A DNA stretch of 64,000 nt from Rhynchopus euleeides (GCA_963210315.1 OY723299.1:1550001-1614000), one strand, 5' to 3'; positions 42,283-54,700 are shown, counted from the first letter of the stretch. Numbers and translations: made by a program. Notes: generated from the sequence alone by a model not told the origin.

Positions 42283-43728
42283 ATGTCGTCGGCAGGGTCG
42301 GTTGACAGCCGGAAGTTCTGGGTTCTGCACAATGTGCCCGGGTGTCTGAGCGTCGCCTCCGTCCTCCGCACCCTGACGCCTGTCTGCGGAGACAGCCTCA
42401 CCGTGGTCGACAGGATGCTGGGGATGGGAAAGCTCATCTTCGCCACATCACCCACCGCACCCGCCCCCACCCTCCCGACGGACTGGGCAATGGATCTCGG
42501 GATGTTTGTCAAGTCCTACGAGAAGGACCTCACCCCCGCAACGGAGGAGCGCCAGAACAGCGATGTCATTATCGTGCACTGCGTGCGCGACGTGGGTTCC
42601 CAGGGGAAGACCCTCCCTGAGGAGATCCAGATGTGTGAGGCAAGGGCGTGCCTGAATGAGATAGGGTTTCCCCTCCACAACGCACTCAGGGTGTTTACAA
42701 CATGCAGGAGGTCCAAGCCGAGGAGGTCCATCGGGAAGAGGTGGCGGTCTACGGATTACGAACACCTCACCCAAATCTACGTCCAGATGAAAAGCGTGGA
42801 GATCGCGAGGAACTGCGTCCCGGGGACCGATCCGCTCATCCCCGCGTGGGACGCTGTCCCCTGCGAGTCGAACTCCTCATGCCTCCATGTCCTCCAGCAG
42901 TCCAACAAGCTGTTCGCCAGGGGGCGCAAGGTGGACGTGTGGGAGGTTCCCGAGGGAGTTTACCCCCCACAGCCCTGCCCCTTCACGACCCTCAGCGCAC
43001 TGCAGGGCCTCGCCTGCCCTCCAGCACCTGACGCAGACATCAGCGACTCCGCTGCAGGTGACTCCGCCTCCGTCGCATCGATGCCCCCCCTCTGCGGCGC
43101 ACCCTTCTTCGCAGAGTGCCCTCCAGACGTCGCGACCCCCACGTCAGACCTCGGGGATGCCACGGTCTGCTCCGCAGAGGGTGACGACGAGGTGGGGGGT
43201 GGGGACGTCTGTGTGGCAGGGTCTCGATCGGGCTGTGGGAGCCAGGCGCTCTCCGATGTGTCGTGTGGGTCGCTCCGGCAGCTCGTGGCCCGGACCCTCC
43301 CTTCGGGGGCATGTGATATCGCCTTTGCCATCGGGAGCGACGATGTCTCGCGGACCTACGGGGGCCAGGCTGGATCATCGGAATCGGATGACCCCTGGTC
43401 AGATGTCGACGAGACAGACCGCCCCACAACAGGATACATCAACTGCGAGCCCACTGAGTCCTCCAGCGAGGCTGCCTCAAACGGCAGCTACCCCTGTGCC
43501 ACCAGATCCGCGGGCCAGGCTACACCTCATGATGGGGCTGGGCTGGTGGTGGGTGTGGGTGGTGGTGGTGCTGGGGGTGGCGGCAGCGGTAGCGCCGCGG
43601 AGCTCCCCCCACCCGGGGTGCTGCAGGGGTCGCGTGTGATGATGGGGAGGCTGCCACCCGCGCATCTGGTGCTGCAGGGTGGGAAGGCGGTAGGGTTCGA
43701 AGTCGAGGAGTATATGTCATACCTATGA
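42283..43728 (+). CDS. Unrecognised 481-residue protein with disordered C-terminal half
   Basis: The frame starts at ATG 42283 (MSSAGSVDSRKFWVLHNV) and ends TGA 43728. Residues 1-230 look folded, with alternating beta and helical text (SDVIIVHCVRDVG, EHLTQIYVQMKSVEIARN) and a basic patch (RRSKPRRSIGKRWRS). From about 235 on the protein is Ser/Asp/Gly/Pro rich with a GGGGAGGGGSGS run, then a short ordered end (VLQGGKAVGFEVEEYMSYL). The first 60 residues could form a small alpha-beta domain, but I cannot assign one. No signal peptide, no membrane helix. Steady codon use and a 1.4-kb open frame support a real gene. Confidence 0.7.
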   Translation: MSSAGSVDSRKFWVLHNVPGCLSVASVLRTLTPVCGDSLTVVDRMLGMGKLIFATSPTAPAPTLPTDWAMDLGMFVKSYEKDLTPATEERQNSDVIIVHCVRDVGSQGKTLPEEIQMCEARACLNEIGFPLHNALRVFTTCRRSKPRRSIGKRWRSTDYEHLTQIYVQMKSVEIARNCVPGTDPLIPAWDAVPCESNSSCLHVLQQSNKLFARGRKVDVWEVPEGVYPPQPCPFTTLSALQGLACPPAPDADISDSAAGDSASVASMPPLCGAPFFAECPPDVATPTSDLGDATVCSAEGDDEVGGGDVCVAGSRSGCGSQALSDVSCGSLRQLVARTLPSGACDIAFAIGSDDVSRTYGGQAGSSESDDPWSDVDETDRPTTGYINCEPTESSSEAASNGSYPCATRSAGQATPHDGAGLVVGVGGGGAGGGGSGSAAELPPPGVLQGSRVMMGRLPPAHLVLQGGKAVGFEVEEYMSYL

Positions 43729-43896
43729 TGGAGGGGGGGGAGGGGGGGGGGGGAGGGGATAGCTCCACGCATCGTTGTCTCAGGTGATATCAGATCTTCC
43801 GCTATAAAGAGCAGGAGCCTGCGCCAAAAAAAAACCAAATTTATACGGGCCGTTTTGAGCTTTTCGACACCACATCAGTCCCCTCCCCTATGATAT

Positions 43897-43985
43897 CCCG
43901 GTGTGGTGGCGACAAAAAGGGCAAATGCGAGAAGGTGCTGGGATGCCTGCATTTGCCCTTCGCTCTCGACAAGGAAACTCCCCTC
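43897..43985 (+). repeat. Copy B of the three-member repeat family, with hairpin
   Basis: Same block order as copy A: CCCGGTGTGGTG, GACAAAAAGGGC, GCGAGAAGGTGCTGGGA, CTTCGCTCTCGACAA. In this copy GGGCAAATGC and GCATTTGCCC are perfect inverse repeats around GAGAAGGTGCTGGGATGCCT, so a 10-bp stem can form. Confidence 0.6.
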
Positions 43986-44619
43986 CACCACCCCCCCACC
44001 CCCCCACCCCCACGGCACTTGACATGCCTGCACGCCAACTCTCTCTAAGCTCTTCCACTCTAAGTCTCTTCTTCGCTTCCATCCCAAGACTGTTTTGTTT
44101 GGGGCGGGGGGCCACCCCACCTGAGTCTTTTCTCTGATGGGCGCCAGCCTCCCTGCTGTGCACACGCACACGCGACGTCTCTTGTTTGCTGGCTGTCCTA
44201 CTGCCACCCCTCCCCCTGTGCTGTGCATCGCGGCCCAACGAGTGAAGGGGAGAAGGTGATGCTCTGTGGGTTGCTTTTTCTACGATTCCACTGCGCGCTG
44301 ATTGCTTTGAGGATTAACACCCTCTTTCTTGCCAAAAGAGTTACACAGCCTCTCTCTGGCGAAGCTTTTTTTTGAGCACATTTATGATGCGTAAAAGTGT
44401 AGGAGTGCTTCCGACGACCCTGTTCCTTTTCTGTGTGTCTAGCTATCTCGTGTTCACATGTGCTCCACACCCACATCAAAGCAGCAGGCTCTAGGGGGGT
44501 GGAAGCGTCAACGCATCATTAAGGAAGAAGGAAGCACGGTTGCTACGCTTTTTTGTTTCTGTTTTTGTTCACGAGTGACGAAATAGGAGTTGGGTGGGGG
44601 TGGGAGGTGAAGTGAAGGA

Positions 44620-44740
44620 CACGGTGGCCTAGTCAGGGTTTTGACCAGGTGGTTGACCAGGCCCCTTTGCGGCCCTTTTGCCTGAACCCCTGGTCACTGA
44701 ACAGGGACAGCCTGGCCAAAGCCCTGACAAGGCCACCGGA
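44620..44740. mobile_element. CACGGTGG fold-back element (about 120 bp)
   Basis: Left arm CACGGTGGCCTAGTCAGGGT then TTTGACCAGG; right arm, inverted, CCGGTGGCCTTGTCAGGGCT then TTGGCCAGG. The right terminus is CACCGG rather than CACCGTG. No coding capacity; a decayed miniature relative of the CACGGTG elements is the simplest reading. Confidence 0.65.
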
Positions 44741-45921
44741 TAACGAAGAAGCTGCTGGAGATATTTGTTTACCTTTTCATGCCACCTTTCACAGGGCCTC
44801 CCTCTCAACACAGCCTTTGATGCAGCAAAGTGTGACGTTCAACAAAAAAGAAAGTCGCCCGAGTCTGTTGCACCCAGTTGTTGGACAGGGTGTCTCGAAA
44901 GCGGCTACCGGTGTAACGCTAAACGAGTCCTTGGAGTATTGTGCGTAAGCAACACCACCACAACGAACCAACAGGAAGAGTTATCAGAAGCGGTTGCACC
45001 CTGGGAAGGAAATATCGCGAGTTACGAGTTGTAATCTCTCAGCGACCCCAAGGGTTGCTGACCGCTGGGCCTCTCCACCAGAAGGGCACAGGCTCCGTAA
45101 CTCTCCGTATGACACGTGACGGATCACCTGCCGTAATTTCACCCGCCGCGGCCAGACAAGCAGGTGGGCCCAACACGTTTCTCTCTCTACCTGCCGAGCA
45201 TATTACTGGCCCTTGGGCAACACTGCCTTGCTTCCAACTGGCTCTGGGGACGTTGCTTCATCGGAGTTGTTGCTACCAACACCCCCGCAGAAGCAAGGTC
45301 TGGGGTGTGTTCTGGCGATCGACGAAATCCCCACCCCCCCGCCGGCTCTTCGCCCCTGTTCTTGATGTGTGGCGTCGCGCAGTGTCTCCCCCACCTCCCC
45401 CAGCACACTCCCTCGAGAGGCCACAAACGTTAGGGGTTGTGCCCGCTATTCTTCATGTGCATGACTGAGCCCATCATCTCTCTATGGCTGGCCCCCCTCC
45501 CTCTCTCTCTCTCGATCCCCACACCGAAGCGGGGTAAGTTGTTTTTTTACGAAATATATCGCACACCCCCGCACCCCGTCCTCCCGAAAATTACACCAAT
45601 CAACCGAACGACCGAAAGAGTATTTGACTTCATTTGGATTTTGAGTTCGAACGGCAACTTCATGCAACAAATAGGCCTTTGTGGGAGGGGGAGGGGAAAG
45701 GAGGGGAGAAGGTACCATCGCTCGGCAGAGGCGTATAGACGTACGCTGCATAACAAATTTGGGCTGTCTCCACCCAAAGGCAGCGCGCTTGATTGAGGGA
45801 CGTGGGGGCGAGGAGCCTGCAGAAACAGAGCGGGGGGGGAGAGAGAGGGGAGAGTCGGGCAAGCCCAAAACTTCTCTGTGATTTTCCTTTTTTTTTGTTT
45901 CTGCTTTCTCTACGACCCCCC

Positions 45922-47193
45922 CACGGTGGCCAGGATTTTGTGGGATATGGAAACGGGAAAACCGCCGGGGAGGGGGTGGGGGAAGGTGGGAAGGGCGGCA
46001 TGCCGAACTACAGCAAGGATGGCCAACAATGCGATCACTGCAAACAAGGCATGGGACACAAGAGGGGGAAAAAAAAGTCCTGGGTAAGATGTTAAACTGC
46101 CTGGGGGGGCCGTCCCCGGACCATGACGGGTGCCTGCACCAGGAGTCTAGCACGGCCGTGGTCCGGAGCATGACCTAAAACGGCTTGGGTACCGAGGCTC
46201 CCCAGACCAGGAAGGGTGGAGACACCTGGAGTCTAAATAGTCACACCACGTCAGGCCAGACCTTCGCATTGCACTCCGCGAAGACTGCCACACAGCCGCG
46301 GGGCAGGTGTGCAGCCTGTGGATGACCTCGTACAGAGAAGACTGTAAGGGACGACAGCCCCGCCGAGGCGATACAGCGCCAGACGCGGCCCGAGTTTCTG
46401 GAGACCGACTGGGGAACTGGAACGTCTTCAGGATAAGCGCCTCACAGAGGACTGATCCTCACCTGTGTGAACTGAGAACCCCCAGCCCCAAGATGCTGGT
46501 GTGGAGCGGGTGCCTCGACCTCTTTTCGGGTTCTTTATTTCTTTATTTCCTTTTGGATGCGTCCACCAAAGAAAACGTGGCCACCCACTCGCAGAGGCTC
46601 CCGAAAGCTCCAGCATCAGCTAGCGGTTCATAGTGTAGATCGGTGTCTCCAGAAGGGGATGTCCGGTCGCAGAAGAAAAACGACGAAGACAACCACACAG
46701 GCCGCAAAAAAAAAAAAAAAAATATCCCGGTGGGATATCCCGCGGGGGAGGTCTCCCTCGCGGGTTTGATATCCCGCCAGGGTGGGGGGTCATCTCCCCC
46801 CCGGGAGATGGGGTCATCTCCCGCGGGAGATGTGGGCATCTCCCGGGGGGGAGATGACTCCATGTCCCACGGGAGATGACCCCATATCCCGCGGGAGATG
46901 ACCCCATATCCCACGGGAGATGACCCCATATCCCACGGGAGATGACCCCATGTCCCACGGGAGATGACCCCATATCCCACGGGAGATGACCCCATGTCCC
47001 ACGGGAGATGACCCCATATCCCGCGGGAGATGACCCCATATCCCACGGGAGATGCCCCCATCTCCCGGGGGGGATATGACCCCCTACCCGGCGGGATATG
47101 GTTTTTCCAAAACGCGGGATATGTCACTTTGAGACGTGGGATATCCCACCGGCATATCCCGTTTTCATATCCCACAGAATCCTGGCCACCGTG
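45922..47193. mobile_element. CACGGTGG TIR element carrying a 22-bp minisatellite (1.27 kb)
   Basis: Left end CACGGTGGCCAGGATTTTGT then GGGATATGGAAACGGG; the right end is its inverse, with 2 mismatches in 36. Flanks are C-rich on both sides so a target duplication cannot be read. The right third is a minisatellite of GGGATATG / GGGAGATG units. The middle (46095-46560) is anonymous sequence ending in TTCTTTATTTCTTTATTTCC. Confidence 0.75.
46790..47090. repeat. 22-bp tandem repeat
   Basis: About nine or ten copies of CCATATCCCACGGGAGATGA plus CC, with T/C variation in CATATCCC / CATGTCCC and CACGGG / CGCGGG. Each unit holds a small CCC.CGGG palindrome. The GGGATATG theme continues to the right terminus of the host element. 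Confidence 0.85.
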
Positions 47194-47230
47194 CCCCACA
47201 CCCCACCCCACCCCCACCCCTTGCCCACAC

Positions 47231-47291
47231 GACGCGATGGGTCAGTGGTCACCTGACATGGCATGTCAGGTGACCACTGACCCATCGCGTC
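47231..47291. repeat. Perfect 61-bp palindrome (30-bp arms, 1-nt centre)
   Basis: Left arm GACGCGATGGGTCAGTGGTC then ACCTGACATG, a single G, then the exact inverse complement ending at GCGTC. No mismatch in 30 bp. It lies 37 bases past the end of the 45922-47193 element. Confidence 0.92.
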
Positions 47292-47835
47292 GTTACTTAT
47301 TTATCCCCTTCGCCAGCTATCTCCGCTTCGCAGCTTCGCTGCGTGCCAGGAGTCACCACAAGTTTCCGGGTGTGGGTGTCGTCGTGGGAGTCGTGCAGAG
47401 GGGTGATTCTGCACTGAGAAAAAATTGTTTCCCTGCACAGCCTCTGCAACTCGCCTAGCTGGGCCAAGGCTGGGAGGGTGCGTGCCTTGGTTGGGTGGGG
47501 AGGTGGCGTAGTATCCGAGCCGAAGCCATCCCCAAGCCACCCGCCCCGCCCCCATCCCCCCCGCCAAGGGGCTCTGAGCCTGGCTTCACCCTCACCCCAC
47601 CCCTGGCGTGTCTGCCCTTCAGTTCTTTTCGTCTGCCCTTCTGATGACCCCCAACCACCACCCCGCCTGGCCCTCTTTCTTCTTCCAGTGTGAATATCCC
47701 CGTGGCATGAAGCCCTGCGTCGTTTTTTTTTCCCCTCTCCCCGCGAATCGGTGTTGGCGAAACAAACGTCCTGCTTGGTTCGCTTGTTGGCTCGCAGATC
47801 ACCCCCCACACACAACACTCCCCACCAGGCACATG

Positions 47836-47925
47836 CCTGGTGTAGTGTCTGACAAAAAACAACACATTGCTGGAGGGTGCGGGGTGACTTGCTTTCCTTC
47901 ACTCTCAACAATCATGCCCCCCCTT
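47836..47925 (+). repeat. Copy C of the three-member repeat family
   Basis: CCTGGTGTAGTGTCTGACAA, then CATTGCTGGAGGGTGCGGGG, CTTTCCTTCACTCTCAACAA and a C tract. More diverged from A and B than they are from each other. Confidence 0.55.
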
Positions 47926-48899
47926 CCCCCCCCCCCCCCCCCCGTCTGGCACGGCCGATTCGCATATATAGGAGTTCTTCTTCGCTAGCAACAATTTTTC
48001 GGCAAAGTTTCGGCAGTCTTTCGGCGGGGTTTTCTCCACTAAATCGGAGGAAATACACCGAAAAAAACGCGCCGTCATCAGGCCACACCACAGCACAGGA
48101 GACCCTCAGATGTGCACCTTTTGTATGAGTGTGGGGAGCGCCAGATCATCTGGTCTTGGCACGACCCCCCCGTCACCAATCTCCACACACTGTCTCGTGT
48201 CACAAGAACTGCGGCACCAGGATCGAATGGGGATCCATGGGTGGCGCCCACCCTTAGGACAACGAGGCTTTCTTCCACACACGTTAACCGATATGTTTAG
48301 TTTAGGCCGCACCAAGCGAAGCTTGGTGCTGCCCCCCACGCCACCATCTCCACACACGCACACAACAAAGCTCCAATGTAACCAGCCTTCAGCCCCCCAG
48401 CTGCCGCTAATCTCAGCGATCCCTCTCTTGCTAACCTTATTATCGTATGCCCAGCGTTGCGTGTCTTCATCATCCTGGGGGGGGGGAGGGGCAATGGGTC
48501 GAAAACCTTCCTTGTCCCGTCTGGCCGGCGGGGTGGCAATGCTTTCAGTCTCTGGTAACGTCTCTGGGGTCCCGTGTAAGGCCCTGCCCAACCCTTCTTG
48601 TTGTGGAATACCTTCATAGCAACCACTTCTGCATTGTTTCCCCACCCGCCCACGCCCCCCTCCCCCCCTTTTTTTTGTTCGTTTTGTGTTCGATGTAAAT
48701 GCCACGCGAATTACACGCGAAAAAGGTTTCGCATCGATTCGTTTTTTTTGAGGGGTGTGTCGTCACCACACATCCCCCTCCCTGGGGACCCCTCGAGACA
48801 CGCACGCCTTGCCCGACCTTGCTTGTTTAGCGCAGGTCGCGCCACGTCTCTTCCGCTGTGTGTTATCGGGGGGGGGGGTTAGGGGGGGTCAAATGGGGG

Positions 48900-50001
48900 T
48901 GACAAACACGATTTTTCAAAAAACCGGCGCAGAGGCCCCAAAGCCTCCGTAAACCCTCCAAACCCCCCCAGATCGGTCCGGAAACCCATCGAACCCCACT
49001 TTTCCACCATTCCGGGCACCTCAGGTGCCCGAATTGGGGTACCTAAATTTTGTGCCACCGTTTGGTACCGGACAGTGCCACTGTGTGGGAGGTTGGAAAA
49101 GAAAATGCCCCAACACACCACATCTGAGGGTTGCAATGCATGTTGCTTGCCAACCACGTCATCCGGTGGGTGTCAGGCGCTATGTAGGTGGCATGAGCCA
49201 GGTCTTCGATGTGTTCTGGCTTGTATATGTACCTCCCTGCCTGCGGCACAGGCACTGCCTTTGTCCCCCACACCAGCCACAGAGAGCGTATTGTACTCGG
49301 TCCACGGTTGCTGATTCATTGTGATGCGTTGTATCCTCGAGTGAACGTCACACACTAGTGGCACCACCACCCGCCATCCGAGAGCTGTATTGACTTTGCG
49401 CCCTTCCGTTGCATTCACCTCGCCACGCATATTGCACCGTTCAGTACCAGTGCTCTTGGGCCAGGCAAAGTAGACCGCAGCAACTACCAATTCTGGCACA
49501 ATGGGTACCACGACAGCGCACTTCGTGTGTTCCCGGAATGTACAGCTCGTGTTGCAACAGTCGTTGTCAGCACATCCCGGTTGTGGAGCACTGCTGCACA
49601 GGAATCACACGACCATCTGGACTTGTTCCGTACCTACAGGCAGCCTCCCGGTGCATGGTGGCAGGGAGGTACATATACAAGCCAGAACTCATCGAAGACC
49701 TGGCTAATGCCACCTACATAGCGCCTGACACCCACCGGATGACGTGGTTGGCAAGCAACATGCATTGCAACCCTCAGATGTGGTGTGTTGGGGCATTTTC
49801 TTTTCCAACCTCCCACACAGTGGCACTGTCCGGTACCAAACGGTGGCACAAAATTTAGGTACCCCAATTCGGGCACCTGAGGTGCCCGGAATGGTGGAAA
49901 AGTGGGGTTCGATGGGTTTCCGGACCGATCTGGGGGGGTTTGGAGGGTTTACGGGGGCTTTGGGGCCTCTGCGCCGGTTTTTTGAAAAATCGTGTTTGTC
50001 C
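48900..50001. mobile_element. Long inverted repeat element, 342-bp arms
   Basis: Arms 48900-49241 and 49660-50001 are inverse copies with only a few mismatches (for example T/A near 49211). Matching extends outward in GGGGTCAAATG / CATTTGACCCC. The 418-bp loop (49242-49659) has no recognisable gene. The near-identity of the arms implies a recent or homogenised element, and a transcript crossing it would fold into long double-stranded RNA. Confidence 0.88.
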
Positions 50002-51154
50002 ACGTAAAAGGGTGGCATTTGACCCCCCCTAGGCATACTTGTCCCCCCATATGGGGAACCCCCTAAATCTGGGGGAAATATGGGGGGTCTCAAAACCCCG
50101 CCCCCATATGGGGAAAAAGGCTGAAAATATGGGGAAAACCCGGTAAAATATGGGGGAATATGGGGGAAATATGGGGCCCATATGGGGGGATATGGGGGTA
50201 TTCGTGCTGCAACGGGAGAACATCAAACCACTCAGGCACGCGAAGTGCGCGTCGAAACCGGCCTCATGCCTTGTTGGGGATCCTCCAGGAGTCCGATCCT
50301 GGGGAGGTGCGCGCTCGTTCAGGTGTGGCCAGGTCTGGCCCCCCCCTGGAAGATCCCCCAGGTGGGTCGCACCGACCTCCTGTTCCTCTCCTGCGCCGAC
50401 ACAGCGGCAGCGGAGAGCGAACGCTTCCCGGTTTGGCGGGGCACCGCAGTGACAGCGGCAGCGATGGTGGACACATACGCACAGACACACATAGCGCGTT
50501 CAGGGTTAACAGCTCCTCACAACACACACTCTTGTGTTTTTAAGTCCTCACTCTCACACTCGCTGTCCTCCTCCTCTGGTGTGTTTGTGATTGCGAACTG
50601 CCCCCTGGGGTCCTTAATTAGACAAGGGAATTCACAAGCAGTGCATTCTGGGGTGTCAGGCGCTTCCGCCGCTTTTGACCGCTCCGAGCGCCGAAAAGTC
50701 GGAGTCGACGCTCGTCACCAGGCAGCTTGACATATTCAAGCTGCATCTGCCGGGTGGAATGAGACCTGTGAAGGCCAGTACAAGGACTGGCTGCAGGACG
50801 CAACTGTTCTGCCAGCAAAGACAGGACTACTGGACAGCATGCTCTGATGACAGCTACTCAGACTTGAAGAAAGTGGCGGTCGGCACTCTCACAGCACCTT
50901 TTGTGGTCTGACTCGAGCACTTCAGCCGGGCGTTTCCTCTCTGCAGAAAGCGACGAGGTGAGATGGCTCTGCAAGGTGCTAGACGTCCCCTGTCAGTGGC
51001 TGACTTCACACCCTGTGAAAAGCAGAACGAAGAGAACTGTTTGCTGACTGCTTCCACCTGAGGAACCCCTGGGTTTTCCCCCATATATCCCCCATATGGG
51101 GGAAATATGGGGGAACAGGACTTGAAAAACCCCCCATATTCCCCCCATATGGGG

Positions 51155-51540
51155 GGTGTCGGTTTTTTCGGTTTTTTTCCGTTTTTTCCTTTTTTTTCGT
51201 TTTTTCCGCCTGTGGGCGCTGGCTGCGACTTGGTCAAAATTCGACGAAAAAAATCCGAAAAAAAAACGGAAAACGAAAAAACGGAAAATCCCAAAATCGA
51301 CACCCTGATTTTCCGTTTTTTTCCGTTTTTTTCCCAGTACCAGGGGGGTGTCGATTTTTTCCGTTTTTTTCCGTTTTTTCCTTTTTTTTCGTTTTTTCCG
51401 CCTGTGGGCGCTGGCTGCGACTTGGTCAAAAATCGACGAAAAAAATCCGGAAAAAAAACAGAAAACGAAAAAACGGAAAATCCCAAAATCGACACCCTGA
51501 TTTTCCGTTTTTTTCCGTTTTTTTCCCAGCACCAGAAACA
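51155..51540. repeat. Tandem pair of a 190-bp repeat with internal inverse symmetry
   Basis: Two copies offset by about 192 bp, each with TTTTTTCGTTTTTTCCGCC, CTGTGGGCGCTGGCTGCGAC, AAAACGGAAAATCCCAAAAT and CGACACCCTGATTTTCCG. The T-rich first half and A-rich second half of each unit are roughly inverse, so each unit can fold back. Confidence 0.8.
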
Positions 51541-51721
51541 GGCAGGGTTGTCGTAAGACCGGCGTGCCAAGAGGGAGGTGCTCGCATTTTTTTTTTGGGG
51601 GGTCCAGAATGGGTCGTTTTTGGACATTTGAGCCCACTGCGAGCAGTGCCGGGTCCCGGAAACGCTGTTTCAAACGCTCAAAAGGGGAGGCGGTGGGCAC
51701 CAGAACCCAGTAAATTTACCA

Positions 51722-54700
51722 CAAATGGTCCCACCCACAAACGGGTTACCCCCTACCTCTAGGGGTTCCCCCCACCCACAAACGGGTTACCCCCTACCTC
51801 TAGGGGTTCCCCCCACCCACAAATGGGATACCCCCTACCTCTAGGGGTTCCCCCCAGCCACAAATGGGTTACCCCCTGCCTCTAGGGGTTCCCCCCACCC
51901 ACAAACGGGTTACCCCCTACCTCTAGGGGTTCCCCCCACCCACAAACGGGTTACCCCCTACCTCTAGGGGTTCCCCCCACCCACAAATGGGATACCCCCT
52001 ACCTCTAGGGGTTCCCCCCAGCCACAAATGGGTTACCCCCTACCTCTAGGGGTTCCCCCCAGCCACAAATGGGTTACCCCCTACCTCTAGGGGTTCCCCC
52101 CAGCCACAAACGGGTTACCCCCTACCTCTAGGGGTTCCCCCCACCCACAAATGGGTTACCCCCTACCTCTAGGGGTTCCCCCCACCCAGAAACGGGTTAC
52201 CCCCTACCTCTAGGGGTTCCCCCCAGCCACAAATGGGTTACCCCCTACCTCTAGGGGTTCCCCCCAGCCACAAATGGGTTACCCCCTACCTCTAGGGGTT
52301 CCCCCCAGCCACAAACGGGTTACCCCCTACCTCTAGGGGTTCCCCCCACCCACAAATGGGTTACCCCCTACCTCTAGGGGTTCCGCCCACCCAGAAACGG
52401 GTTACCCCCTACCTCTAGGGGTTCCCCCTACCTCTAGGGGTTCCGCCCACCCAGAAACGGGTTACCCCCTACCTCTAGGGGTTCCCCCTACCTCTAGGGG
52501 TTCCCCCCACCCACAAATGGGTTACCCCCTGCCTCTAGGGGTTCCCCCCACCCACAAACGGGTTACCCCCTACCACTAGGGGTTCCCCCCACCCACAAAT
52601 GGGTTACCCCCTACCTCTAGGGGTTCCCCCCACCCACAAACGGGTTACCCCCTACCTCTAGGGGTTCCCCCCACCCACAAATGGGTTACCCCCTGCCTCT
52701 AGGGGTTCCCCCCACCCACAAACGGGTTACCCCCTACCTCTAGGGGTTCCCCCCACCCACAAATGGGTTACCCCCTACCTCTAGGGGTTCCCCCCAGCCA
52801 CAAATGGGTTACCCCCTACCTCTAGGGGTTCCCCCCACCCACAAACGGGTTACCCCCTGCCTCTAGGGGTTCCCCCCAGCCACAAATGTCTTACCCCTTG
52901 CCTCTAGGGGTTCCCCCCAGCCACAAATGGGTTACCCCCTGCCTCTAGGGGTTCCCCCCACCCACAAATAGGTTGCCCCCTACCTCTAGAGGTTCCCCCC
53001 AGCCACTAATGGGTTGCCCCCGACCTCTAGAGGTTCCCCCCAGCCACCAATGGGTTGCCCCCTACCTCTAGAGGTTCCCCCCAGCCACCAATGGGTTGCC
53101 ACCTACCTCTAGAGGTTCCCCCCAGCCACCAATAGGTTGCCCCCTACCTCTAGAGGTTCCCCCCAGCCACCAATGGGTTGCCACATACCTCTAGAGGTTC
53201 CCCCCAGCCACCAATGGGTTGCCACCTACCTCTAGAGGTTCCCCCCAGCCACCAATAGGTTGCCCCCTACCTCTAGAGGTTCCCCCCAGCCACTAATGGG
53301 TTGCCCCCTACCTCTAGGGGTTCCCCCCAGCCACTAATGGGTTGCCACCTACCTCTAGAGGTTCCCCCCAGCCACCAATGGGTTGCCACCTACCTCTAGA
53401 GGTTCCCCCCAGTCACTAATGGGTTGCCACCTACCTCTAGAGGTTCCCCCCAGCCACTAATGGGTTGCCACCTACCTCTAGAGGTTCCCCCCAGCCACCA
53501 ATGGGTTGCCACCTACCTCTAGAGGTTCCCCCCAGTCACTAATGGGTTGCCACCTACCTCTAGAGGTTCCCCCCAGCCACCAATAGGTTGCCCCCTACCT
53601 CTAGAGGTTCCCCCCAGCCACCAATGGGTTGCCACCTACCTCTAGAGGTTCCCCCCAGCCACCAATAGGTTGCCCCCTACCTCTAGAGGTTCCCCCCAGC
53701 CACTAATGGGTTGCCCCCTACCTCTAGGGGTTCCCCCCAGCCACTAATGGGTTGCCACCTACCTCTAGAGGTTCCCCCCAGTCACTAATGGGTTGCCACC
53801 TACCTCTAGAGGTTCCCCCCAGCCACCAATAGGTTGCCCCCTACCTCTAGAGGTTCCCCCCAGCCACCAATGGGTTGCCACCTACCTCTAGAGGTTCCCC
53901 CCAGTCACTAATGGGTTGCCACCTACCTCTAGAGGTTCCCCCCAGCCACTAATGGGTTGCCACCTACCTCTAGAGGTTCCCCCCAGCCACCAATGGGTTG
54001 CCACCTACCTCTAGAGGTTCCCCCCAGTCACTAATGGGTTGCCACCTACCTCTAGAGGTTCCCCCCAGCCACTAATGGGTTGCCACCTACCTCTAGAGGT
54101 TCCCCCCAGCCACCAATGGGTTGCCACCTACCTCTAGAGGTTCCCCCCAGTCACTAATGGGTTGCCACCTACCTCTAGAGGTTCCCCCCAGCCACCAATA
54201 GGTTGCCCCCTACCTCTAGAGGTTCCCCCCAGCCACCAATGGGTTGCCACCTACCTCTAGAGGTTCCCCCCAGTCACTAATGGGTTGCCCCCTACCTCTA
54301 GAGGTTCCCCCCAGCCACCAATGGGTTGCCACCTACCTCTAGAGGTTCCCCCCAGCCACCAATAGGTTGCCCCCTACCTCTAGAGGTTCCCCCCAGCCAC
54401 CAATGGGTTGCCACCTACCTCTAGAGGTTCCCCCCAGCCACCAATAGGTTGCCCCCTACCTCTAGAGGTTCCCCCCAGCCACCAATGGGTTGCCACCTAC
54501 CTCTAGAGGTTCCCCCCAGCCACCAATAGGTTGCCCCCTACCTCTAGAGGTTCCCCCCAGCCACTAATGGGTTGCCCCCTACCTCTAGGGGTTCCCCCCA
54601 GCCACTAATGGGTTGCCACCTACCTCTAGAGGTTCCCCCCAGCCACCAATGGGTTGCCACCTACCTCTAGAGGTTCCCCCCAGCCACCAATAGGTTGCCC

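Larger units (their letters stand above)
43729..45921. other. Intergenic region with fold-back and repeat copy
   Basis: Holds copy B of the 86-90 bp family (43897-43985) and a CACGGTGG fold-back (44620-44740). Other frames, up to 229 codons antisense, show no recognisable domain. Confidence 0.5.
47194..48872. other. Spacer with perfect palindrome and repeat copy
   Basis: Contains the 61-bp palindrome at 47231-47291, copy C of the 86-90 bp family (47836-47925) and C tracts (47925-47943). Frames up to 204 codons antisense are GC shadows without recognisable domains. Confidence 0.5.

Noticed and set aside
46095-46560. LINE 3' end
   Set aside because: The TTCTTTATTTCTTTATTTCC tail is suggestive, but there is no reverse-transcriptase text, poly(A) or target duplication.
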